From positions 1 through 12,732 of the forward strand of contig JANQOD010000070.1 in assembly GCA_028289745.1 (NCBI GenBank): a stretch of DNA of 12,732 nucleotides, given 5' to 3'. This document shows positions 6,720-12,732 of the stretch, piece by piece; within the stretch, counting starts at the first letter, position 1, and every line of letters starts with the position of its first letter. A program made the translations under genes and the position numbers. The notes under the pieces are model-generated. The model had not been told where the DNA came from and made no database searches. It saw nothing but the letters and a program-made list of their open reading frames with translations. Source of the DNA: Allomuricauda sp. Lineage in GTDB: Bacteria; Bacteroidota; Bacteroidia; Flavobacteriales; Flavobacteriaceae.

Positions 6720-7568
6720 ATGATACATATACTTGTACCTACCGATTTTTCCCATGACGCTTACAATGCCCTCTTTTTTGCGGCAAAAATGTACAAAGAA
6801 GAAATGTGCACCTTTCATCTCTTACATGTGTACGACGATCATTCTCCAATGAAGAAAGACTTCAGTGATGAGAACAGTTCAAAAACATTGGCAGATTTTC
6901 TCAGTGAAAGGGCAAGTGAATTTTTAAGAGAGACTTGTCATCGAATAGTACTTGATCTTGACAAAAATTCCCTGCACGATTTCAAGACCACCGGTTGCCA
7001 AGGTCAATTGACAAAGGAGGTGAAACGTTATGTCGATGATCAGGCCATTGATTTGGTGGTGATGGGCAATAAGGGCCAAACAGGAGCCAAAGAACTGTAT
7101 TTCGGGGGCAATACCATGGATGTGGTAAAAACCGACCTGAAGCGTCCTGTTCTATGCGTACCAAAACAAATTGATTTTGTTCCCTTGACAAAAATCACCT
7201 TTGTAACTGATTTTGAAGAAGTCGATCCCAAGCGTTTGACGCATTTGGCCAAGTTGGCCGATTTGCACAAAAGCGAGGTACATATCGTGCACATTCTTGA
7301 AAAATCAAATTTGGATATCCGGCAAGCTGAAAACAAAGATAAGTTGCTCTCGATATTCAGGGCCAATCCGCCCATTGTTCATTTGCCCCATAATGGCAGG
7401 TCAAAAGTAGGCATCATACGTGATTTTTTGGCCAAGAATGGTACACAACTATTGGCCATGACGTACCACCAACATTTTTTTATTGAAAAATTGTTCAGGG
7501 AACCCATTATTTTAGATTTGAGCAACCTTATTGAAATCCCATTTATGATATTGCCCGATGATGATTGA
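6720..7568 (+). CDS. Two-domain universal stress protein (UspA family), altered ATP loop
   Basis: A 282-aa protein from ATG 6720 (MIHILVPTDFSHD); an in-frame TTG at 6711 would add MKK and cannot be excluded. The N-terminal loop is G116-NK-G119-9x-G129-G130: the final Ser/Thr that contacts the nucleotide phosphate is replaced by Gly, unlike the other four USPs, so binding may be weaker or different. The second domain restarts with ITFVTDFE and ends with a glycine-free segment (MTYHQHFFIEKLF ... IPFMILP). It is the last of three close-packed USP genes and is followed after 41 nt by the baeRF-type gene. A candidate internal promoter for that next gene lies inside its 3' end. Confidence 0.92.
   Translation: MIHILVPTDFSHDAYNALFFAAKMYKEEMCTFHLLHVYDDHSPMKKDFSDENSSKTLADFLSERASEFLRETCHRIVLDLDKNSLHDFKTTGCQGQLTKEVKRYVDDQAIDLVVMGNKGQTGAKELYFGGNTMDVVKTDLKRPVLCVPKQIDFVPLTKITFVTDFEEVDPKRLTHLAKLADLHKSEVHIVHILEKSNLDIRQAENKDKLLSIFRANPPIVHLPHNGRSKVGIIRDFLAKNGTQLLAMTYHQHFFIEKLFREPIILDLSNLIEIPFMILPDDD
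7491..7520 (+). promoter_or_regulatory. Candidate internal promoter inside the last USP gene
   Basis: TTG (7491-7493), 19 nt, then TAGATTTG (7513-7520) is an exact match to the Bacteroidota -33/-7 consensus with optimal spacing. It lies within coding sequence about 90 nt before ATG 7610. No TGAN6TCA operator sits at the regulon distance upstream. It could give the baeRF-type gene expression independent of the USP operon; because it is in coding DNA, chance is possible. Confidence 0.4.
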
Positions 7569-7609
7569 ATTGGGCACGAAAGCTAGTAAAAAATTGAATA
7601 GCGTATAAC

Positions 7610-8020
7610 ATGAAGCAAATAGGAATTTGGCTTGACAAAGAAAAGGCGCACGTGGTGACCCTACACCATGGTGATGAAACGTTTGAAACAATTCAATCAG
7701 AATTGGAATTCTTCAATCCCAAGGGCGGTTCACGCTCGAAGACCCGTTGGGGGCCGCAAGAGGTCGTTCAGGACAGTCGGTATCTAGAACGTGAAAAGCA
7801 ACAATTACAGCGATACTTTGATCGGATCATATCCATAGTAGGCAAGGCAGATGAGCTTGGCATTTTTGGTCCGGCGGAAACAGGTAAAAAACTCGAAAAG
7901 TTCATTGAAGAAAAGCACCCATTGCTAACACAAAAAGTGAAGACGGTCAAAAAAGCCGATAGTATGACCGACAATCAAATCAAGGCCTTGGTCCGGGATT
8001 TTTTTGCGGGATCCGGATAG
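7610..8020 (+). CDS. Small bacterial eRF1-like (baeRF-type) domain protein
   Basis: A 136-aa protein. The opening MKQIGIWLDKEKAHVVTL resembles the 'I-W-I-D-x-x-x-A' strand found at the start of bacterial release-factor-like (baeRF) proteins. The second half (GIFGPAETGKKLEKFIEE, then the VKTVKKADSMTDNQIKALV region) resembles the C-terminal eRF1 domain-3-like part, with its 'FGP-x-E' and 'D-x-M-T-x-x-Q-I' signatures. Such proteins are predicted to contact ribosomes or rRNA, but bacterial members are poorly characterised. At 136 aa it is a minimal version without a GGQ segment, so it is not a peptide release factor. It follows the USP operon by 41 nt and may be co-transcribed with it or read from the internal promoter at 7491. 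The family assignment is from pattern recognition only. Confidence 0.78.
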   Translation: MKQIGIWLDKEKAHVVTLHHGDETFETIQSELEFFNPKGGSRSKTRWGPQEVVQDSRYLEREKQQLQRYFDRIISIVGKADELGIFGPAETGKKLEKFIEEKHPLLTQKVKTVKKADSMTDNQIKALVRDFFAGSG

Positions 8021-8026
8021 GATTTT

Positions 8027-8044
8027 CTGTTCATTGACGAACAG
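8027..8044. other. Short hairpin, possible weak terminator
   Basis: CTGTTC (8027-8032) and GAACAG (8039-8044) form a 6-bp perfect stem with a 6-nt loop, 6 nt after the stop of the baeRF-type gene. A second palindrome ACAGGCCTGT (8041-8050) overlaps it, followed by a short T-rich stretch (CTTTATT). The lack of a proper U tract makes termination uncertain, but the position between two units is fitting. Confidence 0.35.
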
Positions 8045-8081
8045 GCCTGTCTTTATTGGCAATATAAATTCATTTCTAGAC

Positions 8082-8124
8082 TGACTGAAATCATTTTTAA
8101 TCTGCATTTAATGCGATACATTTC
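8082..8124 (+). promoter_or_regulatory. Regulon promoter D: operator plus -7-like box, for the helical-protein operon
   Basis: TGACTGAAATCA (8082-8093), with flanks CTGAC and ATCATTTTT closely matching operator B, is followed after exactly 23 nt by TACATTTC (8117-8124), one base off TAnnTTTG. The transcript would begin near 8130, about 17 nt before ATG 8148, similar to the leaders of units B and E. Confidence 0.7.
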
Positions 8125-8147
8125 TTTTTGAACCCGATTTTCGAACA

Positions 8148-8558
8148 ATGAAGAACTTCTCTATCAACAAAAAAGAAAACAAACGTACAGAAGAACTGCA
8201 CTGGGAAACCCAGCAGTGGAAATCAGACCTACAGTTTGTTGAAGACGAGATCATCTTCATCGAGCAATTGCTGAATTCATATGCCTTTGAACCCAATACG
8301 CCCAATTTGTTCGAAAGACTGCAACATTTTTTGAAGCACTTGGAACATTTCAAAAAAAGAAAGTCTGAATTGGTATCGGTACTCGCCAAAGATGATAATG
8401 ATCTTGGTAGAATATTGGAAAGCACCGATAACGTTTTTGAAACGGCCTATTATAAAAAGCACGATGAACTGCGTTCAGAAATGAAAAGTGCGATGAAGCA
8501 ATTTCAACAATTAAAATTGGAAATATTCAATTATACAGGTGGTATTTTAAGAAATTGA
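8148..8558 (+). CDS. Hypothetical helical protein, paralogue of the next gene
   Basis: I do not recognise a named family. The 136-aa product is predicted by composition to be almost wholly helical: no membrane segment, no signal peptide, few Gly or Pro, many Glu, Lys and Leu in heptad-like spacing. It shares an overall pattern with the following gene product: a Trp-containing start (H-W-E-T-Q-Q-W), a 'L-x-F-x-x-D-E-x-x-F' helix, an acidic central region, and a final 'K-x-x-I/L-F' helix. Four nucleotides separate its stop from the next ATG, so the pair is co-translated and may form a coiled-coil complex. Expression starts from regulon-type promoter D. Function unknown; a cytoplasmic stress-related scaffold is only a guess. 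Confidence 0.85.
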   Translation: MKNFSINKKENKRTEELHWETQQWKSDLQFVEDEIIFIEQLLNSYAFEPNTPNLFERLQHFLKHLEHFKKRKSELVSVLAKDDNDLGRILESTDNVFETAYYKKHDELRSEMKSAMKQFQQLKLEIFNYTGGILRN

Positions 8559-8562
8559 GATC

Positions 8563-9000
8563 ATGAAGACAACGAGGTATTCTTATTTTGAATGGATAAG
8601 CGCAGAAGAGATGCACGAGCAATCAAAAGAGTGGTTTTTAGAACTGAGCTTTATACGCGATGAGCAACGTTTTTTGAATGATCTGATCAGGGAACATACC
8701 CTCAATCTGTTGGATGAAAAACTATTTGAAGAAAGCAAGGGCTTGGTGGGATCATTATTAGATACCGAAAAAGAAATCATTTCCCTTTTTAAAGAGGTAC
8801 AGAAGCACAAAAACCAATTAGAGATCATGGTTGATGAGGTAGACCAGCCTGAGATGGAAAAGGCCTATCAGAAATCACATCAGGCCATCTCTAAAAAAAT
8901 GAATGGGTATTTGGCGCAATATCGATCGATCAAAGAAAAAATCTTTCGGTTGCTGACAACGGTACTTAAGAAAAAGAAGCAGCGTAGGTTGCTCGAATAA
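8563..9000 (+). CDS. Hypothetical helical protein, paralogue of the previous gene
   Basis: A 145-aa, strongly charged helical protein of unrecognised family. The start ATG 8563 is 4 nt after the upstream stop. It parallels its neighbour along its length: the stretch EQSKEWFLELSFIRDEQRFL matches ETQQWKSDLQFVEDEIIFIE in spacing, and both end with a helix followed by a basic tail (here KKKKQRR). The basic tail is longer than in the neighbour and could bind nucleic acid or phospholipid, which is speculation. No cysteine, no membrane segment, no signal peptide. It is probably transcribed with the upstream paralogue and possibly with the lipoprotein gene that follows after 67 nt. Confidence 0.85.
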   Translation: MKTTRYSYFEWISAEEMHEQSKEWFLELSFIRDEQRFLNDLIREHTLNLLDEKLFEESKGLVGSLLDTEKEIISLFKEVQKHKNQLEIMVDEVDQPEMEKAYQKSHQAISKKMNGYLAQYRSIKEKIFRLLTTVLKKKKQRRLLE

Positions 9001-9067
9001 GAGTTGGGGCAAGATAAGGCCGTTGCAGCAGACTATCGCACCCATAGTAATTTTTAAAAACAAGGTC

Positions 9068-9730
9068 ATGAAAAAATTGTTGTTATTTTCCACGGTTTTA
9101 ATTTTTCTTTTCAGTTGCTCATCTACCAGTCTGGTGAGCAGTTGGAAGAATCCGGACATAGTCATTTTTGATGCGTACAAAGTACTGATAGTCGGTATGG
9201 CCTCTGATGCCGAAGCCCGGGAAGAGTTTGAGACCCAAATGAAAAAAAAGTTTGATGAACATGAGGTAGAATCATTCAGAAGCATTGATCTGTTCGATGT
9301 AGAATTCACTGCGTCAAGACAATCTGAAGAACAACTCTCAGAAGTCGAACAGCAGTTATTGGACAAAGATTTTGACGCCATATTGTTCACCAAGGTCGTA
9401 GGCTCTGAAAACAGAAAGATATTCAAGAAAAAAATGGGAAATCTTGGCGATTACTACGGCAATTTCAGTGATGATTACCTAGATCATCAAGACATTTACT
9501 ATGAAACAGGTTACTATGACAACTTCACCGTATACCATGCTGAAACCTCGTTATACTGCATTTGTGTGGGCAAAGAACGCGAACTTATCTGGCGTGGTGT
9601 CATTGATATTACCGACCCAAAGAACATGAAAAAAACGGTCAAAGAGTATGTGAGATTGGTGGTCTTTGCACTAGAGGAACAAAATATCATATTCAGAAAG
9701 CCCTTGACAGAAGACCTTGCCAAACGCTAA
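9068..9730 (+). CDS. Small lipoprotein of unknown function
   Basis: A 220-aa secreted lipoprotein. The signal is clear: MKK, a hydrophobic stretch, then lipobox LFSC with C17 as the lipidated residue. After the cysteine comes SSTSLVSSW with no acidic cluster, so the Bacteroidota surface-export signal is not evident and the protein may face the periplasm. The start is ATG 9068; an in-frame TTG at 9023 would add 15 residues before a normal signal peptide. The mature part has an alpha/beta look: a VLIVGMAS strand, a helix with EEFETQMKKKF, a DAILFTKV strand, then a Tyr/Asp-rich segment (about 132-160) and a final strand-helix pair. The layout is reminiscent of envelope-stress lipoproteins that start with a SSWKNP motif. 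It lies 67 nt after the helical pair and convergent with the cardiolipin synthase gene. Confidence 0.88.
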   Translation: MKKLLLFSTVLIFLFSCSSTSLVSSWKNPDIVIFDAYKVLIVGMASDAEAREEFETQMKKKFDEHEVESFRSIDLFDVEFTASRQSEEQLSEVEQQLLDKDFDAILFTKVVGSENRKIFKKKMGNLGDYYGNFSDDYLDHQDIYYETGYYDNFTVYHAETSLYCICVGKERELIWRGVIDITDPKNMKKTVKEYVRLVVFALEEQNIIFRKPLTEDLAKR

Positions 9731-9751
9731 GCTATCTTTTTGATGCGTCTG

Positions 9752-11149
9752 CTATAGTAAGGGGCTAAAGATTCTCGCCATGCCCTCAAAGAGTCTATGG
9801 ACCCAAGGTCTTTTTATGTATTCCTCATGATCCAAAATGCGGCACTTGTGATAATCTTCAATGAAATTGTGCTTTAAGAGCGAAGCAAAGTCTTTGTCAT
9901 AGATCAGGGCGTTCACTTCATAGTTTTGCTGAAAGCTGCGATTATCAAAATTGGCGGTGCCGATGCTGACCATATGGTCATCACTGACCATGATTTTGCT
10001 GTGCAAGAAACCATCGGGGTATAGATATATTTTTATTCCCGCTTTCAGAAAAGCTTCAAAATAAGAGCGTACACACCAACCCACCAATTTGCTGTCAGCT
10101 TTTTTTGATACCATTAACCTGACATCCAGTCCTGTAAGTGAAGCGGTCTGAAGGGCCAGCAAAATTGCCCTGCTGGGAATGATATAAGGGTTGGTGATGT
10201 ATATATACTCTTTCGCCCCATTGATGATGGCAAAATATACCTGTTCTATGGTCGAAAAGTCATCATCGGGCCCGCTGGGCACTATTTGAACAGGTAAAGG
10301 TGAAACCGATTTTTTGGGCTTCCTTTCTAGGGCGAGGTTTATCTTTTGCCGTGATGCCAAATACCAATCCATGGCAAATACACGATTTAGATGATGGGCT
10401 GCTTCCCCTTGTATTTGCAAGTGCATATCATGCCATCTGCCGAGCTCGGGATCACCCTTGAGATATTTATCAGAAATGTTGATGCCCCCCGTAAAGCCGA
10501 TTTCATCATCAACGACAATAATCTTTCTGTGGTTGCGGTAGTTGATCGATGAAAACAGCCTGCCAAACCGAATGGGAAAAAAAGCATAGGTTTCTACCCC
10601 TGCAGATTTCAATTTTTCAAGATACTTACCGCTTAAGGAATAGCTGCCAATACTATCATAGATAAGCCGCACCTTTACACCTTGTTTCGTTTTGTGCTTG
10701 AAAAGTTCTAAAAGACGATCGGCCAGTGCTCCTTCTTCAAAAATATAGTACTGAATATGAATATGGTGTTTTGCCCCATTAAGGGCTTTGAATATATGTT
10801 CGAAAGTAACTTGGCCATCTTTTAGGGGCAGCACAGCATTGTGTACCGTAATTTGACTGTTGGCTATATTCTTGGCCAGTTCGATGATTTTGATGTTTTC
10901 TGAAAAAAGGTTCTCGTTATGGCCATCGAAAGAAAAGAATTGAGGTTTTGGTTGTTTTAGGTCATGGAATTTTTGTTTTCTACGGTTTCTGCCCAAAAGT
11001 AAATACAACAGAATGCCCCCGACAGGTATGGTGAAAATCGCCAGTAGCCATCCCAACGTCTTGGCGGGCCTGGCACCGTTCAATAGAATACTGACCATCA
11101 AGACGATGGCAACGAGAATGTATACTACCAAAATAACGACAACCCACAT
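9752..11149 (-). CDS. cls: Cardiolipin synthase, phospholipase D family
   Basis: A 465-aa inner-membrane enzyme that joins two phosphatidylglycerols into cardiolipin. Two N-terminal membrane helices (about 2-23 and 31-52) are followed by a basic GRNRRKQK stretch and two phospholipase D domains. Both catalytic HKD motifs are complete: H207-R-K209-4x-D214 followed by GGIN, and H383-S-K385-4x-D390 followed by GTANFDNRS. Length and layout match bacterial ClsA-type enzymes. The start is ATG 11149, opening directly into the first helix. The promoter resembles the regulon elements (operator 11199-11188), with the -7 box only about 8 nt before the ATG, so the leader would be very short. The gene ends 21 nt from the lipoprotein stop. 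If the operator is real, membrane cardiolipin content is tied to the same stress response as the USPs. Confidence 0.95.
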   Translation of the reverse strand: MWVVVILVVYILVAIVLMVSILLNGARPAKTLGWLLAIFTIPVGGILLYLLLGRNRRKQKFHDLKQPKPQFFSFDGHNENLFSENIKIIELAKNIANSQITVHNAVLPLKDGQVTFEHIFKALNGAKHHIHIQYYIFEEGALADRLLELFKHKTKQGVKVRLIYDSIGSYSLSGKYLEKLKSAGVETYAFFPIRFGRLFSSINYRNHRKIIVVDDEIGFTGGINISDKYLKGDPELGRWHDMHLQIQGEAAHHLNRVFAMDWYLASRQKINLALERKPKKSVSPLPVQIVPSGPDDDFSTIEQVYFAIINGAKEYIYITNPYIIPSRAILLALQTASLTGLDVRLMVSKKADSKLVGWCVRSYFEAFLKAGIKIYLYPDGFLHSKIMVSDDHMVSIGTANFDNRSFQQNYEVNALIYDKDFASLLKHNFIEDYHKCRILDHEEYIKRPWVHRLFEGMARIFSPLL

Positions 11150-11156
11150 GACGACA

Positions 11157-11199
11157 TCAAATTAAAAGGTTGCCCGGTCAATTTTCATGACATCGGTCA
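11157..11199 (-). promoter_or_regulatory. Regulon promoter F: operator plus -7-like box, for cardiolipin synthase
   Basis: TGACCGATGTCA (11199-11188, minus strand) has perfect TGAC/GTCA half-sites. Its -7 region reads TTTTAATTTGATG: TAATTTGA begins after exactly 23 nt, while TTAATTTG, a closer match to TAnnTTTG, begins after 22 nt. The start site would fall near 11152, only a few bases before ATG 11149. This is the least certain of the six because of the ambiguous box. Confidence 0.55.
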
Positions 11200-11238
11200 T
11201 TCTCGGGATCAATAGATTATAAGAAGTGGATAGAGAAC

Positions 11239-11262
11239 AAAAAACCCACCATTGAGGTGGGT
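11239..11262 (-). terminator. Intrinsic terminator of tRNA-Lys
   Basis: On the minus strand, ACCCACC (11262-11256) pairs with GGTGGGT (11250-11244) around a 5-nt loop TCAAT, and the stem runs directly into six T residues (11244-11239). It lies 10 nt after the tRNA 3' end, a textbook rho-independent terminator. Confidence 0.88.
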
Positions 11263-11272
11263 GTTGAGGAGG

Positions 11273-11345
11273 TGACCTGACTGGGGCTCGAACCCAGGAC
11301 CCTCTCCTTAAAAGGGAGATGCTCTACCAACTGAGCTATCAGGTC
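11273..11345 (-). tRNA. tRNA-Lys (anticodon TTT)
   Basis: A complete 73-nt cloverleaf read on the minus strand. It has acceptor GACCTGA/TCAGGTC with discriminator A, D stem GCTC/GAGC with loop AGTTGGTA, and anticodon stem TCTCC/GGAGA around loop CTTTTAA, giving anticodon TTT. The variable loop is GGGTC and the T stem CTGGG/CCCAG encloses TTCGAGC. CCA is not encoded, as is usual in this phylum. It has its own promoter and terminator. Confidence 0.97.
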
Positions 11346-11364
11346 AAATCGCGGTTTGCGGGTG

Positions 11365-11394
11365 CAAATATAACACCAATTATCTATTCCACAA
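11365..11394 (-). promoter_or_regulatory. Promoter of tRNA-Lys
   Basis: On the minus strand TTG (11394-11392), a 19-nt spacer, then TATATTTG (11372-11365) is an exact -33/-7 match with ideal spacing. Transcription would start at about 11359, some 14 nt before the tRNA 5' end at 11345. It serves as an internal reference for what an unregulated promoter of this genome looks like. Confidence 0.8.
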
Positions 11395-11407
11395 GTTGAA
11401 TTAATGA

Positions 11408-11415
11408 TAAATTTG
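11408..11415 (+). promoter_or_regulatory. -7 element of the shikimate kinase gene
   Basis: TAAATTTG is an exact -7 match, about 32 nt before ATG 11447, in the 101-nt gap between the tRNA-Lys gene and aroK. No TTG lies at the normal -33 distance, so the upstream half is undefined. Confidence 0.45.
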
Positions 11416-11446
11416 TGATTCTAAAAAACAGGGAACAAAACACTCG

Positions 11447-11959
11447 ATGAAGATAGTTTTAATAGGATATATGGGCAGCGGAAAATCTACTGTTGGCAAC
11501 CTTCTCGCCAAGAAATTGAACCTCGCATTCATAGATTTGGACCAAGCGATCGAAGAGCAAGAAAAAATCTCGGTTCTCGAAATATTTGAAAAACATGGCG
11601 AAATTTTTTTTAGAAGAAAAGAAACCGAGGTGCTCAAAAGACTTTTGGCCGAGAAAGAAGATAGGGTACTTGCCACCGGTGGGGGTACGCCTTGCTATGG
11701 TCACAATATGGAGCAGATCGAAAAGAGTGCAGCTAAATCGATCTACCTAAAACTGTCCATTCAAGCCTTGGTCGATCGCATACGCCATGAAAAAGCCGAA
11801 AGACCTCTGGTAAGTACCTTGGCCGATGAAGACTTTCCCGAGTTTATAGGCAAGCATCTCTTTGAGCGAACACCTTTCTATGAGCGTGCCGATGAGGTTG
11901 TGTTCTGTGATGGTAAAACTTCCGAAGAAATTGTTGATGAAATACTTTTATCACTCTAA
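11447..11959 (+). CDS. aroK: Shikimate kinase
   Basis: A 170-aa cytoplasmic enzyme that phosphorylates shikimate to shikimate 3-phosphate with ATP, the fifth step of chorismate synthesis. It has the Walker A loop GYMGSGKST (7-15), the shikimate-binding Asp in IDLD (D32), Arg in FFRRKE (R57), the GGG Walker B-like turn (78-80), the lid Arg in ERPL (R119) and ERTPFYE near the C-terminus. The length is normal and all residues are present. The start is ATG 11447, directly at the first strand. Its stop overlaps the convergent phosphoribosyltransferase gene by 9 bp at the 3' ends. It is a housekeeping gene outside the stress island. Confidence 0.96.
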   Translation: MKIVLIGYMGSGKSTVGNLLAKKLNLAFIDLDQAIEEQEKISVLEIFEKHGEIFFRRKETEVLKRLLAEKEDRVLATGGGTPCYGHNMEQIEKSAAKSIYLKLSIQALVDRIRHEKAERPLVSTLADEDFPEFIGKHLFERTPFYERADEVVFCDGKTSEEIVDEILLSL

Positions 11960-12448
11960 ATATACAGCATCGTTTTTGGTCTTGAAGACCACTTTTACGT
12001 GCTCGTTCAGTGAGGTAGATAACGAAATGCCCTTAAAGTCAGCTTTCACCGGAAATCTTTTATGGTTTCGGTTTACCAGAACCGCGGTCTTCAATTGTTT
12101 TAGGGGGGTCTTCAGAAAATGGTGTACGCCATAGATCAACGTTGCACCAGAATTCAAGACATCATCGACCAATACGATCGACTTATTTCTATAATCATTT
12201 TCACCAAGCGAGGTCTTGACACCACTTTTTAATGGATTGTCTTTGTTCATGCTGACTTCACAAAGGGTAATTCTTGATTGGGTGATATCTTCGAGTACGG
12301 CCGAAATCTTTTTGGCAAAGCTCATTCCCCCTCCCTTTATACCGGCAACCACGATTTCTTTTTCATCGACATTGCTTTCATAGATTTGATAGGCAATACG
12401 TCGAATTTTATGCTGTATTTTTTCGTGCGAGAGAATGCGGTCTGCCAT
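11951..12448 (-). CDS. PyrR-like phosphoribosyltransferase
   Basis: A 165-aa type I phosphoribosyltransferase. The PRPP-binding motif IVLVDDVLNSGATL lies at 91-104, and the pyrophosphate loop is GIKGGG (36-41) after the VVAG strand. The C-terminal stretch LVNRNHKRFPVKADFKG followed by STSLNEHVKVVF closely follows the pattern of PyrR (LV-x-R-x-H-x-x-x-P-x-x-A-D-x-x-G), rather than of hypoxanthine transferases. PyrR proteins have uracil phosphoribosyltransferase activity and, in some phyla, RNA-binding control of pyr operons; here the PyrR loop IKTRG is IKGGG, so activity and RNA binding are uncertain. It lies 32 nt downstream of the S4-domain gene on the same strand and probably shares its transcript. 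Its 3' end overlaps aroK by 9 bp. Confidence 0.9.
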   Translation of the reverse strand: MADRILSHEKIQHKIRRIAYQIYESNVDEKEIVVAGIKGGGMSFAKKISAVLEDITQSRITLCEVSMNKDNPLKSGVKTSLGENDYRNKSIVLVDDVLNSGATLIYGVHHFLKTPLKQLKTAVLVNRNHKRFPVKADFKGISLSTSLNEHVKVVFKTKNDAVYLE

Positions 12449-12480
12449 GGTGATAGTTTATGTAAAAATAAGCAAACAGA

Positions 12481-12732
12481 TTATTCCGTTTCGTCTAAAT
12501 ACCCCTCAATATCACGGCGATCTTTTTTGGTGGGCCGACCAGTACCTTTTTTTCGGTAATGCTCTTTGGCATGTTTCAACAGTTCTTTGTGGGCAAAGGC
12601 CTCTTGGGGGGTGGTATCTTTACGGTAGATATCGACCAATTTGGCACTGACCCGATTATTGGGCAGGTCTAAAACCGTAAACTGGTAATCGATTTGATTT
12701 TTTCTAAGCATTATGGTATCGGTGGCGAATAC
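12481..12732 (-). CDS. S4-domain RNA-binding protein (Hsp15-like), C-terminal part
   Basis: The frame is open to the right edge, so only the last 83 residues are seen and the N-terminus lies outside. The visible part begins VFATDTIMLRKN, which fits the end of an S4 domain, and continues with the helical, basic tail typical of Hsp15 family proteins (HAKEHYRKKGTGRPTKKDRR). Hsp15 binds 50S subunits carrying stalled nascent chains after heat shock. An internal ATG at 12711 is not the real start because it would cut the S4 domain. It precedes the PyrR-like gene by 32 nt on the same strand. Confidence 0.88.
   Translation of the reverse strand, partial: VFATDTIMLRKNQIDYQFTVLDLPNNRVSAKLVDIYRKDTTPQEAFAHKELLKHAKEHYRKKGTGRPTKKDRRDIEGYLDETE

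Noticed and set aside
8041..8050. Palindrome ACAGGCCTGT as another regulatory site
   Set aside because: It does not fit TGAN6TCA and overlaps a hairpin just after a stop codon, so a transcript-end structure explains it better.
8875..9426. 183-codon open frame on the minus strand
   Set aside because: It lies antisense to a helical protein and a lipoprotein with a good signal peptide; its Ser/Asn-rich product is typical of a shadow frame.
1..12732. CRISPR arrays, insertion sequences, phage genes or integration sites
   Set aside because: No direct repeat array, transposase, integrase or duplicated tRNA end was seen. The tRNA genes at 1-58 and 11273-11345 show no flanking partial copies within the window.

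Overview
The window looks like a chromosomal segment from a marine flavobacterium (Bacteroidota, Flavobacteriaceae-like). Support comes from several promoters with the Bacteroidota -7 element TAnnTTTG, near absence of Shine-Dalgarno sites, moderate-to-low GC, and proteins typical of the group (REC-CRP fused response regulators, two-domain universal stress proteins). This assignment rests on recognition, not on a database search.

Layout. 1-58: 5' part of a tRNA-Leu(GAG) gene (minus), running off the left edge. 239-9730: a stress island. It holds a two-domain universal stress protein (USP), a convergent TerB-like gene, a PAS histidine kinase overlapping by 4 bp a response regulator with a CRP/FNR-type DNA-binding half, four more two-domain USPs, a small bacterial eRF1-like (baeRF-type) protein, two paralogous helical proteins and a small lipoprotein. 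9752-11149: a cardiolipin synthase-type phospholipase D protein (minus). 11273-11345: tRNA-Lys(TTT) with a clear promoter and terminator. 11447-12732: housekeeping genes, namely shikimate kinase, a PyrR-like phosphoribosyltransferase and a partial S4-domain protein.

Main result. Six transcription units in the window share one promoter design. An imperfect palindrome TGAN6TCA (best form TGACAATTGTCA) is followed, after exactly 23 nt, by a -7-like box. The operators are at 152-163, 3889-3900, 4836-4847 and 8082-8093 (plus) and at 1531-1542 and 11188-11199 (minus). Each operator-to-box unit spans 43 nt; only the sixth has a 1-nt ambiguity in the box. The operator takes the place of the missing -33 element and is centred near -41, the geometry of class II activation by CRP/FNR proteins. 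The encoded response regulator has a CRP/FNR winged helix with the E-x-x-x-R recognition pair expected to read TGA/TCA. I infer that it is the activator, making this a local two-component regulon: five USPs, a TerB-like protein, the baeRF-type protein (by operon), two helical proteins, a lipoprotein and cardiolipin synthase. One operator also lies inside the spacer of the kinase/regulator promoter, which suggests negative autoregulation.

How the genes may work together (inference). The PAS kinase resembles FixL-type PAS domains at some positions but not at all of the haem-site residues. USPs are classic targets of oxygen or energy stress regulators (ANR in Pseudomonas, DosR in Mycobacterium). 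A plausible reading is a low-oxygen, energy-limitation or membrane-stress dormancy response that raises USPs, remodels phospholipids through cardiolipin synthase and touches ribosomes through the baeRF-type protein.
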